Positions 17,214 through 25,767 of a stretch of 64,000 bases of DNA are shown in pieces. The stretch lies in NCBI GenBank assembly GCA_964247085.1, contig CAXTSX010000015.1, forward strand, positions 10,931 to 74,930, read 5' to 3'. The DNA comes from JAAFHZ01 sp964247085. GTDB lineage: Bacteria; Cyanobacteriota; Cyanobacteriia; Cyanobacteriales; Chamaesiphonaceae. The notes beneath the pieces were generated by a model. The model was not told where the DNA came from. It did not search any database and saw only the letters and a program-made list of their open reading frames with translations. Position numbers and translations under genes: made by a program. Position 1 is the stretch's first letter. Each line of letters opens with the position of its first letter.

Positions 17214-17747
17214 CTAAACCAACTTAGGAATTGAGATAGGATTCATCAAAAACTCAGCAGCTTGCGTCGCTGCCGCTGTCGATACCTGAATCGATCGCAT
17301 CTTCACCAAACCATCCCCTAAGAAGAAATCTCGGACAGTTGCTCGATCGCCACTGTTAAATTCGGTTTCGTAAAAAATTTCCTTAATCCCCGCCGAAATA
17401 ATCAGCTTCAGACAAGCCAAGCAAGGCTCCAAGGTGACATAGATGGTCGCCCCATCAGTTCTAATGCCATGTTTAGCCGCTTGGGCGATCGCATTGGCCT
17501 CGGCATGGATTGACCTGGACGGCAAATTATTATCAGTGCATTTCTGCAAACCTTCATAACAAAAGCCCTGTGCAGTGCAGTGGGGCGAACCGGGTGGCGA
17601 GCCATTGTAGCCAGTGGCCAAAATCTGTCGATCTTTGACAATCACTGCGCCCACCGGAAAAGCCAAACAAGTCGATCGGACTGCCGATAACTTGGCAATC
17701 ATCATAAAATATTCATCCCACGAAGGGCGGACATGGATTTCGTTCAC
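17214..17747 (-). CDS. dCMP (deoxycytidylate) deaminase
   Basis: A zinc deaminase converting dCMP to dUMP, the substrate for thymidylate synthesis. The zinc and proton-shuttle residues are all present: H81-A-E83 and P108-C109-x-x-C112. The early VGAVIVKDRQILATGYNGSPPGSPHC stretch with extra Cys/His residues is typical of ComEB-like dCMP deaminases. At 177 aa, a C-terminal extension of about 35 residues goes beyond the core. It is transcribed away from dUTPase and ThyX, with 99 bp between starts, making a dTMP-supply locus. It is also the first gene of an operon with the nuclease-ParA fusion. A cytidine deaminase is less likely given the dCMP-type Gly-Ser-Pro signature. Confidence 0.88.
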   Translation of the reverse strand: MNEIHVRPSWDEYFMMIAKLSAVRSTCLAFPVGAVIVKDRQILATGYNGSPPGSPHCTAQGFCYEGLQKCTDNNLPSRSIHAEANAIAQAAKHGIRTDGATIYVTLEPCLACLKLIISAGIKEIFYETEFNSGDRATVRDFFLGDGLVKMRSIQVSTAAATQAAEFLMNPISIPKLV

Positions 17748-17846
17748 GATTTTTAGTGCTCTGCTGGTTTCGCCTGGGGTAAACCTATCTTCTCACAGAG
17801 ACCGAACCCTGGTATCGTGTAATATTGGAATACCTAGACCAACAAA

Positions 17847-18305
17847 ATGACTTCTGCCAGTCACTTACCCGTCAAAATCAAGCGTTTGGTGCCCAGCGCC
17901 CAGCTGCCCCGCTACGAGCATCCTGGCGATGCTGGGGCTGATCTTACCGCTGTCACAGCCTGCATTATTGAACCTCAGCAGTGGCTAGCTGTACCCACTG
18001 GCTTATCTGTCGAGATTCCGATCGGCTTTGAGCTGCAAATTCGACCGCGCAGTGGCCTCGCCTTCAAAAAAGGGATCACCGTCTTAAACGCTCCTGGTAC
18101 GATCGATGCTGGTTATCGGGGTGAAATCAAAGTAATTTTAATTAACCATGGCTCGACCCCTTTTGAGATCCAGCCTGGCGATAAAATCGCTCAAATGATA
18201 GTGGCCAGCGTTGTTTTTGGTGAATTTACTGAAGTGACTGAACTAGATGATTCGACCAGAGGCAGTGGCGGTTTTGGCTCCACGGGGACAGTTTATGCTG
18301 GGTAA
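17847..18305 (+). CDS. dut: dUTP diphosphatase (dUTPase)
   Basis: Trimeric dUTPase hydrolysing dUTP to dUMP, which keeps uracil out of DNA and feeds dTMP synthesis. The conserved motifs appear in order: DAGADLTA (motif 1), RPRSGLAFKKG (2), GTIDAGYRGEIKVILINHG (3, with the catalytic Asp), GDKIAQMIV (4) and RGSGGFGSTG (5, the nucleotide-closing P-loop-like tail). At 152 aa it is full length. The ATG at 17847 is followed by the expected N-terminus. Its end overlaps the ThyX-like gene, so the two are translationally linked, and dCMP deaminase is divergent just upstream. Confidence 0.95.
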   Translation: MTSASHLPVKIKRLVPSAQLPRYEHPGDAGADLTAVTACIIEPQQWLAVPTGLSVEIPIGFELQIRPRSGLAFKKGITVLNAPGTIDAGYRGEIKVILINHGSTPFEIQPGDKIAQMIVASVVFGEFTEVTELDDSTRGSGGFGSTGTVYAG

Positions 18306-19926
18306 CTTTGCCGAAGAATCCCTAACCGAATCGGAGCAGTCCTTACTACAGCCCTTTGTCACTAATCTAGACAAGTCTGTTTTTGGGCTGCGAAACTTAC
18401 CAGAAGTGGTTAAAGGTGCTTTATTCTCTCGCTACAGCCGTAGTGAGAAAAGCCTACGCCAAATTCTGTTATCGGAATTCATTCAGGCCCCGGAATTGGG
18501 ATTTGACAGTCTGCTGGGGACAAATGCCATTGGTGGGGACGATCAATCTATTGCTACTCAAAAAGCTGAAGCTTTCTACGATCGAGTGCTCATTGGTTAC
18601 GGCGATGATTCCGTGGCTGAACTGGGCGGTGCCCACTTGGCCTGTGAAAGCATTAGTAACATTGCGGCTAAAGCCCTAGAAGATAGTCGGCTCGGTCTAT
18701 CGCCCTTGGAAAAATCCACTAGATACCTGCCCTTCAATACCAAAATCAACGGGCGCTATCGCTATTACCGCGAGCCAGAAATCATGGCTTCGTCCCATGC
18801 TGCTCTCTATGAAGCCACTCTCGACCATCTTTTTGACACTTACAGCAACCTAGCAGAACCTTTACTTGGCTGGGTGCAAACTGTCACGTCGCGTGATGCG
18901 GACACTTCTGAACGGGCTTACCGCAGTGCCACCCGCGCCAAAACCTTCGACTTGTTACGGGGCTTGCTGCCGATGGCTACTTTGACTAATGTGGGTCTAT
19001 TTGGCAATGGTCGTGCCTTTGAATATTTGCTAGTGAAGCTGTCAGCCTCTGACCATCCCGAAGTCCGGGAGTTGGGTATGGCCATGAATCAAGAATTGCA
19101 ACAGACCATCCCCTCTTTTGTTAAACGAGCCTATAGTGATCGAGGTCAACAATATGCCCGGTATCTGTCTGCAAATCTTCACCAGACTCAACAGATCACC
19201 CAGCAGCTGATGGGGCAGGTTTCGCCGAAACTGACTGAGACTGTTCAGCTCATCGAATACGATTCAGACGCTGAGAACAAAGTAATTGCCGCCATTCTCT
19301 ATCCCCATAGTGACCTGAATTATGCCCAAGTTCAGGAGCAAGTTCATAACTTATCTCCGGCTCAAAAACTAGAAATTATTAGTGCTTATATCGGCGATCG
19401 GCAGTCCCGTTTTCACCGGCCTGGTCGGGCCTTAGAAGAAACCTACTATACCTTCGATATCCTGGCCGATCTAGGTGCTTATCGTGACCTGCATCGCCAT
19501 CGGATCATGACTCAAGAACGGCAACGTTACACAGTGCGTCACGGTTATATTGTGCCCCCAGAACTAACTGAATCCGGCTTGGCCACCGCCTACTGTCAGG
19601 CATTGGAGCAAACCGCGCAGGCCACCGAAATAATTGCCCAAGATTTGCCAGTGGCCTCTCAATATCTCGTCCCCTTTGCCTACCGCACCCGTTGGCGGAT
19701 TAAACTCAATCTTCGTGAAGCCTACCATCTGATTGAACTGCGGAGTGCGCGGCAGGGTCATCCGACCTATCGACAGGTTGCCCAAGCCATGTATCAGCAA
19801 ATTCTAGCTGTGCATCCCACTTTAGTTGCTAAAATGAGCTTTGTAGATTTAGATGATTATGTGCTGGAGCGGCTCAGCGCCGAACAACGTCTCGACCAAA
19901 AACTTCAGCAGAAAAATAGCATTTAA
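18295..19926 (+). CDS. Double-length ThyX-like (flavin thymidylate synthase family) protein
   Basis: About 543 aa from the ATG at 18295, which overlaps the dut stop by 11 bp. An alternative ATG at 18247 would overlap by 59 bp and adds nothing conserved. Both halves look ThyX-like. The first has LLRGLLPMATLTNVGLFGNGRAFEYLLVKLSASDHPEVREL. The second has LHRHRIMTQERQRYT and later LPVASQYLVPFAYRTRWRIKLNLREAYHLIELRSARQGHPTYRQ. Typical ThyX is about 220-250 aa with RHR-x7-S; here RHR is kept but Arg stands where the Ser should be. It may make dTMP from dUMP using FADH2, and its neighbours fit that, but the altered motif leaves activity uncertain. Confidence 0.75.
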   Translation: MLGNFAEESLTESEQSLLQPFVTNLDKSVFGLRNLPEVVKGALFSRYSRSEKSLRQILLSEFIQAPELGFDSLLGTNAIGGDDQSIATQKAEAFYDRVLIGYGDDSVAELGGAHLACESISNIAAKALEDSRLGLSPLEKSTRYLPFNTKINGRYRYYREPEIMASSHAALYEATLDHLFDTYSNLAEPLLGWVQTVTSRDADTSERAYRSATRAKTFDLLRGLLPMATLTNVGLFGNGRAFEYLLVKLSASDHPEVRELGMAMNQELQQTIPSFVKRAYSDRGQQYARYLSANLHQTQQITQQLMGQVSPKLTETVQLIEYDSDAENKVIAAILYPHSDLNYAQVQEQVHNLSPAQKLEIISAYIGDRQSRFHRPGRALEETYYTFDILADLGAYRDLHRHRIMTQERQRYTVRHGYIVPPELTESGLATAYCQALEQTAQATEIIAQDLPVASQYLVPFAYRTRWRIKLNLREAYHLIELRSARQGHPTYRQVAQAMYQQILAVHPTLVAKMSFVDLDDYVLERLSAEQRLDQKLQQKNSI

Positions 19927-20262
19927 CCAACACATACGTCATAATAAATAGAATAACTCATACCTAGCTTGAATTTTGACACTCACATAACACCGGTCTG
20001 AATCAATTCCAGAATATTATTTTACGGAGAGTGCAGTCAAAACTATTGACCTATTTATAAATAAAAATCGAAGCGGAATATTGTAAAAGTTGGGTGATTT
20101 TACTGATTCCCTTAAATATTAGTCAAGCCTACAATAATTAGGATGAACTCTTGCATCTCTAGTTAATACTATAAGACTAGTCTCTATATATCTGTGGCGG
20201 CTGCCGACCAAAAGTATTATTTTAAGCAGATTTCACCATACATAAGAATAGTGATAGTTAAA

Positions 20263-21552
20263 ATGCGTTCTAGTTTTCTACCATTTGCCCTTCCAGATAC
20301 CGATAACACTGAGATTGATCAAATAAAAGAATGTTTAGAGTTTGGGTGGATTACGACTGGTCCCAAGACGAAAGAATTTGAGAAGCAGTTTGCTAAAGTG
20401 GTTGGCGCAAAACATGCGATCGCTGTCAACTCATGTACAGCAGCAATGCATTTGTCTTTAGAAGCGATCGGATTACAGCCAGGCGATGAGGTAATTACAT
20501 CCCCCTACACTTTTGCCGCCACCACAGAAGTTATTCGTTATTTTGATGCTATTCCAGTACTCGTGGATATTAATTCCGGTTGTTTGAATATTTCACCACA
20601 AGCGATCGAAGCAGCAATAACTCCACGTACGAAGGCAATCATGCCAATTCATATTGCTGGACTACCAGCTGAGATGAATACAATTCGGGATATTGCCATG
20701 AAGCACAATTTAGCAATTGTTGAAGACGCAGCTCATGCTTTTCCTTGTGCTTACCAAGGTAGGCAAATCGGTTCGCCTTTATTTCCCCCGGGGACTAATA
20801 TTCCTCATCTAACTTGCTTTTCCTTCTATGCTACCAAAACAATTACTACTGGAGAAGGAGGAATGATCTGCACTGATAATGACGAACTGGCAGATCGTTG
20901 TCGGATTATGGCTCTGCATGGTATTAGTCGAGATGCTTGGAAGCGATATACAGCCGAAGGAACTTGGTACTATGAAATTGTGGCTCCTGGGTATAAGTAT
21001 AACCTCACCGATATTGCTTCTGGAATGGGCATCGCCCAATTAGCTAAAGCCGAACGCATGTTGCAACGCCGGAAAAAAATAGCTCAGCAATACCATCAAG
21101 TATTTAGTAAATGCCCTAGCCTACAGATTCCGGTCGATCGCCAAGATTGTTCGCATGCCTGGCACCTTTATATATTACGTCTCAATCTAGACTGGTTCGA
21201 GATCGATAGGGCACAGTTTATAGATGAACTTAAAAAACGCAATATCGGTGCTAGTGTACACTTCATTCCATTACATCTGCATCCATACTACCGAGATAAA
21301 TATGGTTATCAGCCTGAAGACTTTCCAGTTAGCTACGGAGAGTTTTTGAGAACTATTTCCCTTCCTCTCTACTCGAAAATGAGTGATGGCGATGTTGAAG
21401 ATGTAATTGCTGCTGTGTTGGATATTGTCACTTTATTTGCTACTAAAACTCCTAATCTCAATTCTTATGAAAAAACTGTTGGATCTTGTTGCGGCTGCAC
21501 TGGGACTAATTGTACTCTTTCCACTACTCCTGGGCTTGTGTCTTGCAATTAA
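20263..21552 (+). CDS. DegT/DnrJ/EryC1/StrS-family sugar aminotransferase
   Basis: A PLP enzyme that usually transaminates a keto-sugar nucleotide for surface polysaccharide. The N-terminal pattern (FALPDTDNTEIDQIKECLEFGWITTGPKTKEFE), the VEDAAHAF segment and the PLP lysine in YATKTITTGEGG (K192) are all present. ATG at 20263 is preferred over a GTG at 20194 because the family signature starts just after it. The normal C-terminus is near VIAAVLDIVTLFATKT. The frame then runs on for about 28 Cys-rich residues inside the start of the next gene, an 86-bp overlap. It opens the polysaccharide island. Confidence 0.9.
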   Translation: MRSSFLPFALPDTDNTEIDQIKECLEFGWITTGPKTKEFEKQFAKVVGAKHAIAVNSCTAAMHLSLEAIGLQPGDEVITSPYTFAATTEVIRYFDAIPVLVDINSGCLNISPQAIEAAITPRTKAIMPIHIAGLPAEMNTIRDIAMKHNLAIVEDAAHAFPCAYQGRQIGSPLFPPGTNIPHLTCFSFYATKTITTGEGGMICTDNDELADRCRIMALHGISRDAWKRYTAEGTWYYEIVAPGYKYNLTDIASGMGIAQLAKAERMLQRRKKIAQQYHQVFSKCPSLQIPVDRQDCSHAWHLYILRLNLDWFEIDRAQFIDELKKRNIGASVHFIPLHLHPYYRDKYGYQPEDFPVSYGEFLRTISLPLYSKMSDGDVEDVIAAVLDIVTLFATKTPNLNSYEKTVGSCCGCTGTNCTLSTTPGLVSCN

Positions 21553-22051
21553 ACTGTATGATGGTGGACCAATTTTCTATCGTGCTAATCGTGTTGGTAG
21601 AAATGGAAAGCCGTTGAAACTACACAAATTTCGATCAATGATTGTGGCTGCCGATCAATCTGGTCCAGCTGTCACAGCTAGTAATGATCAGCGGATTACG
21701 CCAATTGGCAAAATATTAAGGCAGACTAAACTGGATGAATTACCTCAATTGTTTGATGTTTTGCAAGGAAATATGAGTCTAGTTGGACCACGCCCAGAAG
21801 ATCCTCGTTATGTAGCCTTATACAACGATCAGCAAAAAGAAATCCTCAAATTTCGGCCAGGTATAACCAGTGCAGCTTCATTGCTGTATCGCGATGAAGA
21901 AAAAATCTTAACTGGAGATGATTGGGAACGGACTTATATTAATAAAGTTATGCCAGAAAAAATCGCGATTGATCTAAAATATTTCCAGTCTGCCACTGTT
22001 AAAACTGACATTAAACTCATTTTAAAAACAATCAGCTCAACTTTCCATTAA
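21467..22051 (+). CDS. Small phosphoglycosyl transferase (bacterial sugar transferase)
   Basis: Probably moves a phospho-sugar from a UDP-sugar to undecaprenyl phosphate, the first membrane step of glycan assembly. About 194 aa from the ATG at 21467: a re-entrant N-terminal hydrophobic helix (MKKLLDLVAAALGLIVLFPLL), then KLHKFRSM, the QTKLDELPQLFDVLQGNMSLVGPRPE core and the catalytic Asp-Glu pair of the monotopic PGT fold. Its size matches the PglC-like short class without the WcaJ membrane domain. It overlaps the aminotransferase frame by 86 bp, so the two are co-translated. The sugar used is unknown. Confidence 0.9.
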   Translation: MKKLLDLVAAALGLIVLFPLLLGLCLAIKLYDGGPIFYRANRVGRNGKPLKLHKFRSMIVAADQSGPAVTASNDQRITPIGKILRQTKLDELPQLFDVLQGNMSLVGPRPEDPRYVALYNDQQKEILKFRPGITSAASLLYRDEEKILTGDDWERTYINKVMPEKIAIDLKYFQSATVKTDIKLILKTISSTFH

Positions 22052-22098
22052 GTAGGTTGGTCTAATTAAAATCAAGAAATCAAGACTGTAGAAATAGC

Positions 22099-22140
22099 CC
22101 TGGAAGGCGGATCAAGAAAAGTTCTTTGAAACCTTCCAGG
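22099..22140. repeat. Hairpin after phosphoglycosyl transferase gene
   Basis: CCTGGAAGG (22099-22107) is perfectly complementary to CCTTCCAGG (22132-22140) across a 24-base loop. No U-tract follows, so a classical terminator is unlikely. It may stabilise the upstream mRNA or be the remnant of a small inverted-repeat element. The rest of 22052-22338 shows nothing recognisable. Confidence 0.4.
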
Positions 22141-22338
22141 ATGATCGGCAAACATTAGTTTCTCAATTAATCGATACAGTGTAAAAAGATATCAATCGGA
22201 TGCTTGTACATGCTGATAATTGCTGGTGAAAATAATTAACTAATTCCGTTGTGAGACTTTTAAATCTATGTTGATCGAATGCCGTAAGCCAGTGGGCAAA
22301 TTATCTCCATCATTCAATATTCTAGATGCTTTATAAAA

Positions 22339-23454
22339 ATGAGATTAATTTTTTTGGTAACAAGAGCAGACACCATAGCTGGTAATCAGGTATATATTTT
22401 AGAATTTTCTAAGATGCTGCGTGCCCATGGTCATGAGCTTTTAGTAGTTACTGGTGCACCAGGTATTTTCACCATTGCCTTAAAAGAACTAGAGATTCCC
22501 TATTTAACCTGTGCCTCTTTGCAAAGAGCTATTAATCCCTGGCAAGATTTATGTGCTTTGAGCGTCCTGCAAAAAATCATTAAAGAATTTCAGCCAGATC
22601 TAGTTTCTATACACTCTAGTAAAGCGGGGATCTTAGGGCGATTAGCCTGTAAGTTCCTTGGTATTCCCTGTATTTTTACCGCCCATGGTTGGGCTTTCAC
22701 CGAGGGGGTGCCTCAACCGATGAGAAATATCTACCGGTTCTTAGAAAAACTCCTCGAACCGCTGGCTAGCAAAATCATTTGTGTATCGGAACATGATCGA
22801 CAGCTGGGTTTGCAGGCGGGCATGAATGCCCAGAGACTAGTGACTATTCGAAATGGCATGCCCGATATCCCTAGTTCTTTACGGGCGAAGACTGGTGAAG
22901 GTCAGCCCGTGCGGATTGTGATGATTGCTCGTTTTGACACTCAAAAAGACTATGCTACTTTGCTCCAAGCTTGTCATTCTCTCCCCAATGTACAGCTAGA
23001 TTTAGCTGGAGATGGTGCTCAGTTGCCAGCAATGAAAGACTTGGCCAAAAATTTGGGGATGATCGATCGAGTCAACTTTTTAGGTTTCCGCAAAGATGTA
23101 TCGACTATCCTGGCACAGGCTCATATCTTCGCCCTGGTATCTAATTGGGAAGGCTTTCCGATCACCACCATAGAAGCCATACGTGCTGGTCTCCCGGTCG
23201 TAGTTTCCGCTGTGGGCGGCGCAGCGGAAGCAGTAACTGAGGGGCAAACCGGCTATAGTGTGGCCAGAGGAGATATCACAACTCTACAGCAAAGACTAGC
23301 AGCATTAGTGACTGATCCCAATCTCCGGCACAAGATGGGTCAAGCGGCTCGGCATCGCTATGAAGCAGAATTCACCTTTGAACATATGTTTCAACAAACC
23401 TTGGTGGTGTATGAAAAAGTGGCGCAGGAAGGTTATGGCAAATCATTGCTTTGA
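22339..23454 (+). CDS. GT4-family glycosyltransferase
   Basis: A retaining, GT-B-fold glycosyltransferase of 371 aa. The N-terminal domain includes VSIHSSKAGILGRLACKFLGIPCIFTAHGWAF. The C-terminal nucleotide-sugar domain has VMIARFDTQKDYATLLQA and the E-x7-E region SNWEGFPITTIEAIRAGLPVV. No membrane span is predicted; such enzymes sit on the cytoplasmic face and add one sugar to a lipid-linked chain. It lies 287 bp after the phosphoglycosyl transferase on the same strand. Donor and acceptor cannot be told. Confidence 0.9.
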   Translation: MRLIFLVTRADTIAGNQVYILEFSKMLRAHGHELLVVTGAPGIFTIALKELEIPYLTCASLQRAINPWQDLCALSVLQKIIKEFQPDLVSIHSSKAGILGRLACKFLGIPCIFTAHGWAFTEGVPQPMRNIYRFLEKLLEPLASKIICVSEHDRQLGLQAGMNAQRLVTIRNGMPDIPSSLRAKTGEGQPVRIVMIARFDTQKDYATLLQACHSLPNVQLDLAGDGAQLPAMKDLAKNLGMIDRVNFLGFRKDVSTILAQAHIFALVSNWEGFPITTIEAIRAGLPVVVSAVGGAAEAVTEGQTGYSVARGDITTLQQRLAALVTDPNLRHKMGQAARHRYEAEFTFEHMFQQTLVVYEKVAQEGYGKSLL

Positions 23455-23591
23455 TAGTAAAATTATATATCGCTTCTATCTTCAGTCAATTAATAGAGAA
23501 AGCTTTGTTCTTGATTCATGAAACAAAGCTATTATAATCAATTAGAGAAATGCCGATGGAACTTCGGTCAATTAGCGGAAATAGCAGAATC

Positions 23592-24734
23592 ATGAAGAAA
23601 ATATTGATGGTAACAACGATTTCACGAACCCTGCAAGATTTTCTATTTCCCTTTGTTGAACATTTTCGTTCGCTGGGTTGGTTGGTAGATGGGATGGCCT
23701 GTGATATTTCTAATGATGCCAACTGTTTAGCCGTTTTCGATCGGGTATGGGATGTGGAGATCTCCAGAAATCCTCTACACCCCAAAAACTTTTTAGATGC
23801 TCCTAAAGCTATCCGTCAAGCCATGGCCGAAAGACGATATGACATCGTGCATGTTCATACGCCAGTAGCAGCTTTGATTGTGAGATACGCCTTGAATGAT
23901 CTGCGGAAACGGAAGCAAGTCAAAGTGATATACACAGCTCATGGTTTCCATTTTCATCGGGGTTCCAATCCTCTGACCAAGCCGATTTTTATTGGGTTGG
24001 AAAAACTAGCCGGAGCCTGGACAGACTATTTAGTTGTGATTAATCATGATGATGAGCAAGCTGCCCAGCACCATCATTTGCTGCCATCCGATCGCATTCG
24101 CTATATGCCAGGAATTGGGGTAGATATTAACATCTACAATCGTGATCAAGTCACAGCAGAAGCTCTGAGTTTATTTCGTCAGGAAATTGGGGTCTCGCCA
24201 ACAACTCCACTTTTTTTAGCTGTTGCTGAGCTGGTTCCCAATAAACGCCATCAAGATATGATTCGGGCATTAGTCCAGCTGGAGCGATCGGATGTCCATC
24301 TAGTTTGTGCTGGCGTTGGACCACTATTGGATGATCTACAGAAATTAGTAGCTGAACTAGGTGTTCAAGACCGGGTGCATTTCTTGGGACATCGCCGTGA
24401 TATTCCGATGTTGCTTTGTTCTGCTACAGCAATGCTCCTGGTATCTCAACGGGAAGGGCTCCCCAGAAGTATTATGGAAGCATTGTGTTTGTCCACCCCA
24501 GTAATTGGCACTGCCATTCGCGGTACCAGTGACTTATTGGCCAATAACAGTGGTTTGTTGGTAGAGGTAGGCAATACCACCGCTTTAGCCGCCGCAATGA
24601 CCTGGATATTGACTCATCCCCAAGAGGCGCAAGAAATGGCTGAACGAGGTAAGCAGCGCATGTCTGACTATGATATTCAACACATCCTAGATTTACACGC
24701 CAAATTATACGCCGAAGCCTTAAGTGTTAAGTAA
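23592..24734 (+). CDS. GT4-family glycosyltransferase, paralogue A
   Basis: About 380 aa from ATG 23592. This start is chosen because MKKILMVTTI matches the paralogue at 25768-26925; an ATG at 23550 adds 14 unconserved residues. The first domain carries IVHVHTPVAALIVRYAL and VIYTAHGFHFHRGSNPLTK. The second has AVAELVPNKRHQDMIRAL and SQREGLPRSIMEALCLSTPVI. It resembles CapM/EpsD-type transferases. Its stop is only 4 bp from the stop of a convergent epimerase gene. The inverted paralogue on the other side of that gene suggests a local duplication. Confidence 0.9.
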   Translation: MKKILMVTTISRTLQDFLFPFVEHFRSLGWLVDGMACDISNDANCLAVFDRVWDVEISRNPLHPKNFLDAPKAIRQAMAERRYDIVHVHTPVAALIVRYALNDLRKRKQVKVIYTAHGFHFHRGSNPLTKPIFIGLEKLAGAWTDYLVVINHDDEQAAQHHHLLPSDRIRYMPGIGVDINIYNRDQVTAEALSLFRQEIGVSPTTPLFLAVAELVPNKRHQDMIRALVQLERSDVHLVCAGVGPLLDDLQKLVAELGVQDRVHFLGHRRDIPMLLCSATAMLLVSQREGLPRSIMEALCLSTPVIGTAIRGTSDLLANNSGLLVEVGNTTALAAAMTWILTHPQEAQEMAERGKQRMSDYDIQHILDLHAKLYAEALSVK

Positions 24735-24738
24735 AAAA

Positions 24739-25686
24739 CTAGTCTATGGATGTGCTGGGGCTAGAGCCCAATGCCAGTAATTGGGTAACCGTTGCTGCTG
24801 GCTGCCACTGCACAAGATTTTTAGCCTTGCTAATATCTACCACTAAAGAACCAAAGAGTTGATTGAAGAGATCTTGTTTACCGGTTAAATTTGCTCCCAG
24901 GCGAGCAATGAACGGTGGTATCGGCAGCAATATGCTTTTTTTGCCGATACTTTGTCCTAATAGTGTTACTAATTCTTTGGTCGAAATTGAGCTTTCATCT
25001 CCAATTAAAAATAACTCTCCGGCTGCTTGAGGATGTTCGGCGCAGCACACTAAAAAACTAGCCAAATTATCAACACCAATTAAAGTTCGCTGATTATCAG
25101 CTAGACCTACTGGCAATGGAATACCTGCTGCTACCAATTTCTGTAATTTGGCAAAGTTTCCTTTTACACCTGCCCCGTATACCAAGGGTGGTCTGACAAT
25201 TACTAGCTCCATTCCAGACTTGGCGACCATCGATCGCAATGCAACCTCAGCCTCGTACTTACTAATAGCATAGGGTTTATGGGGATTTACTGGGCTTTCC
25301 TCCCGAAAAGCACCGTTATTAGAGACATCACCATTCACCTTAATGCTACTGACAAAAACAAATCGCTTTACGCCAGCCTGTTCGGCTGCCGCCATTAATT
25401 GCATTGTTCCTTCCGTATTAATTCGTCGAAACTCTGACAGCGTATCAGAAATCGCTTCTTTTAATATGTGTGCTCGTCCGGCTAAATGCACGACTACTTC
25501 TATACCCTGCAAAAGTGGGAGCCAATCGGTTACGGTCATGGCTCCTATATCACTCACCGTTAACATGTTATCTTTACCGGTGGCTTTACGAGCAGTCCCC
25601 AAGACAGTCCAGCCGGCCTGTTGAAATGCTGGACAGGTTGTTGATCCAACAAAACCATTTGCCCCAGTGATCAGTACCGTTTTCAT
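24739..25686 (-). CDS. SDR-family NAD-dependent sugar epimerase/dehydratase
   Basis: An extended short-chain dehydrogenase of 315 aa. It has the cofactor motif TGANGFVGS, the catalytic Y-x3-K in PYAISKYE and a Ser-containing FVFVSSIKVNG strand. It resembles GalE/WbpP-like or nucleotide-sugar reductase enzymes of O-antigen clusters. Genes of this type often sit beside WcaJ-like transferases and act as UDP-GlcNAc or UDP-QuiNAc epimerase/reductase. It lies between two inverted GT4 paralogues. The substrate is not identifiable from sequence. Confidence 0.85.
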   Translation of the reverse strand: MKTVLITGANGFVGSTTCPAFQQAGWTVLGTARKATGKDNMLTVSDIGAMTVTDWLPLLQGIEVVVHLAGRAHILKEAISDTLSEFRRINTEGTMQLMAAAEQAGVKRFVFVSSIKVNGDVSNNGAFREESPVNPHKPYAISKYEAEVALRSMVAKSGMELVIVRPPLVYGAGVKGNFAKLQKLVAAGIPLPVGLADNQRTLIGVDNLASFLVCCAEHPQAAGELFLIGDESSISTKELVTLLGQSIGKKSILLPIPPFIARLGANLTGKQDLFNQLFGSLVVDISKAKNLVQWQPAATVTQLLALGSSPSTSID

Positions 25687-25767
25687 GAGCTGATTTTCTC
25701 CTTATTGAATTTGTCAAGAATACTTTTAAGTACTAATGTATTAAATGACAGAACTACTGGCGACTAT

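Noticed and set aside
17214..17747. dCMP deaminase as an antiphage dCTP-deaminase
   Set aside because: The zinc motif and ComEB-like GYNGSPPGSPHC stretch indicate dCMP deaminase, and dut and a ThyX-like gene are beside it, so ordinary dTMP supply explains it better. The link to the nuclease-ParA gene is kept as a finding.
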